DNA from: Mesostigma viride
Taxonomy: Eukaryota > Streptophyta > Mesostigmatophyceae > Mesostigmatales > Mesostigmataceae
Assembly (NCBI GenBank): GCA_009746045.1
Contig: RPFO01000744.1
Span: forward strand, 803,635 to 867,634
Length of the DNA: 64,000 nucleotides
Reading direction: 5' to 3'
In this document: positions 41,588 to 64,000 of the stretch, piece after piece
How positions within the stretch are numbered: position 1 is the first letter of the stretch
Layout of the letters: every line of letters begins with the position of its first letter
Notes under the pieces: generated by a model
What the model saw: only the letters and a program-made list of their open reading frames with translations
Told to the model about the DNA's origin: nothing
Database searches by the model: none
Program-made: the position numbers and the translations under genes

Positions 41588-41868
41588 TGATCAGTGGATC
41601 AGCCCATCAAACTGTCCTAGTCAGCGCGACTATATAGCTATACGTGCCAAACAGTGATGATCAGTGGATCAGCCCATCAAACTGTCCTAGTCAGCACGAC
41701 TAGATAGCTATACGTGCCAAACAGTGATGATCAGTGGATCAGCCCATCAAACTGTCCTAGTCAGCGCGACTATATAGCTATACGTGCCAAACAGTGATGA
41801 TCAGTGGATCAGCCCATCAAACTGTCCTAGTCAGCACGACTAGATAGCTATACGTGCCAAACCGTGAT
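41588..41868 (+). repeat. Four 70-bp tandem repeats in alternating variants
   Basis: Units start at 41588, 41658, 41728 and 41798. Units 1 and 3 read GCGCGACTATATAG, units 2 and 4 read GCACGACTAGATAG, so the real period is 140 bases. Confidence 0.9.
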
Positions 41869-42017
41869 GTACTAGGCATCATGATCGGTTCGCTCCTCTC
41901 TCGATTCATCCAGGCAACCACGTACCTGCGCCGCCTGCTACCGCTTGGCCTTCTATGTGCCACATACTAGCCCCACCCGAGTAACAGACTACTATTCAAT
42001 GTTTCTTGAGTATTGAT

Positions 42018-64000
<21,983 letters not shown>

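Overview
This is a nuclear eukaryotic window, most likely from an alga or other photosynthetic protist. The evidence is GT-AG introns of several kb, a ubiquitin protease close to the plant UBP12/USP7 type, TTTAGGG telomere-type repeats at two internal sites, a DIRS-order (PAT/Kangaroo-like) retroelement, several LINE fragments and very abundant micro- and minisatellites. TTTAGGG repeats are not exclusive to green plants, so the lineage stays open.

Layout: (1) 1-3974, the 3' part of a tyrosine-recombinase retroelement with split direct repeats, lying in an intron of a mitochondrial-type ABC transporter gene (ATM1/ABCB7-like) whose last two exons are at 4524-5672. (2) 6.8-8.3 kb, a decayed LINE ORF1 with its 3' hairpin and tail. 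(3) 8433-10613 (-), an intronless protein of about 18 ankyrin repeats. (4) About 12.3-16.3 kb (+), an unrecognised multi-exon membrane protein gene. (5) 16.3-27.9 kb, a gene-poor stretch with LINE pieces, including an ORF1-only element, and a decayed tandem of RNase H1-N/viroplasmin-like domains. (6) 27935-31864 (-), an intronless protein joining coiled coil, protein kinase, degenerate HECT and RZ zinc finger. (7) 32.6-39.6 kb (-), a diverged partial duplicate of the 3' half of the ubiquitin protease gene. (8) 42018-64000 (-), the ubiquitin protease gene itself: 16 exons, about 899 codons, 5' end outside the window. One of its introns holds a 2.5 kb palindrome and an antisense MYND-finger gene.

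Three observations stand out. The kinase-HECT-RZ protein has an architecture I do not know from described families; it sits next to a deubiquitinase on the same strand. In the ABC gene and in both ubiquitin-protease copies, many introns carry tandem or nearby copies of the adjacent exon's own edge including its splice site, so real exons are flanked by decoy splice sites. The palindrome has two 899-bp arms, and one arm carries a later MITE-like insertion while the other keeps the empty site.

All homology calls come from reading motifs by eye; no database search was run. Splice sites were chosen by GT/AG, phase continuity and protein alignment in my head.
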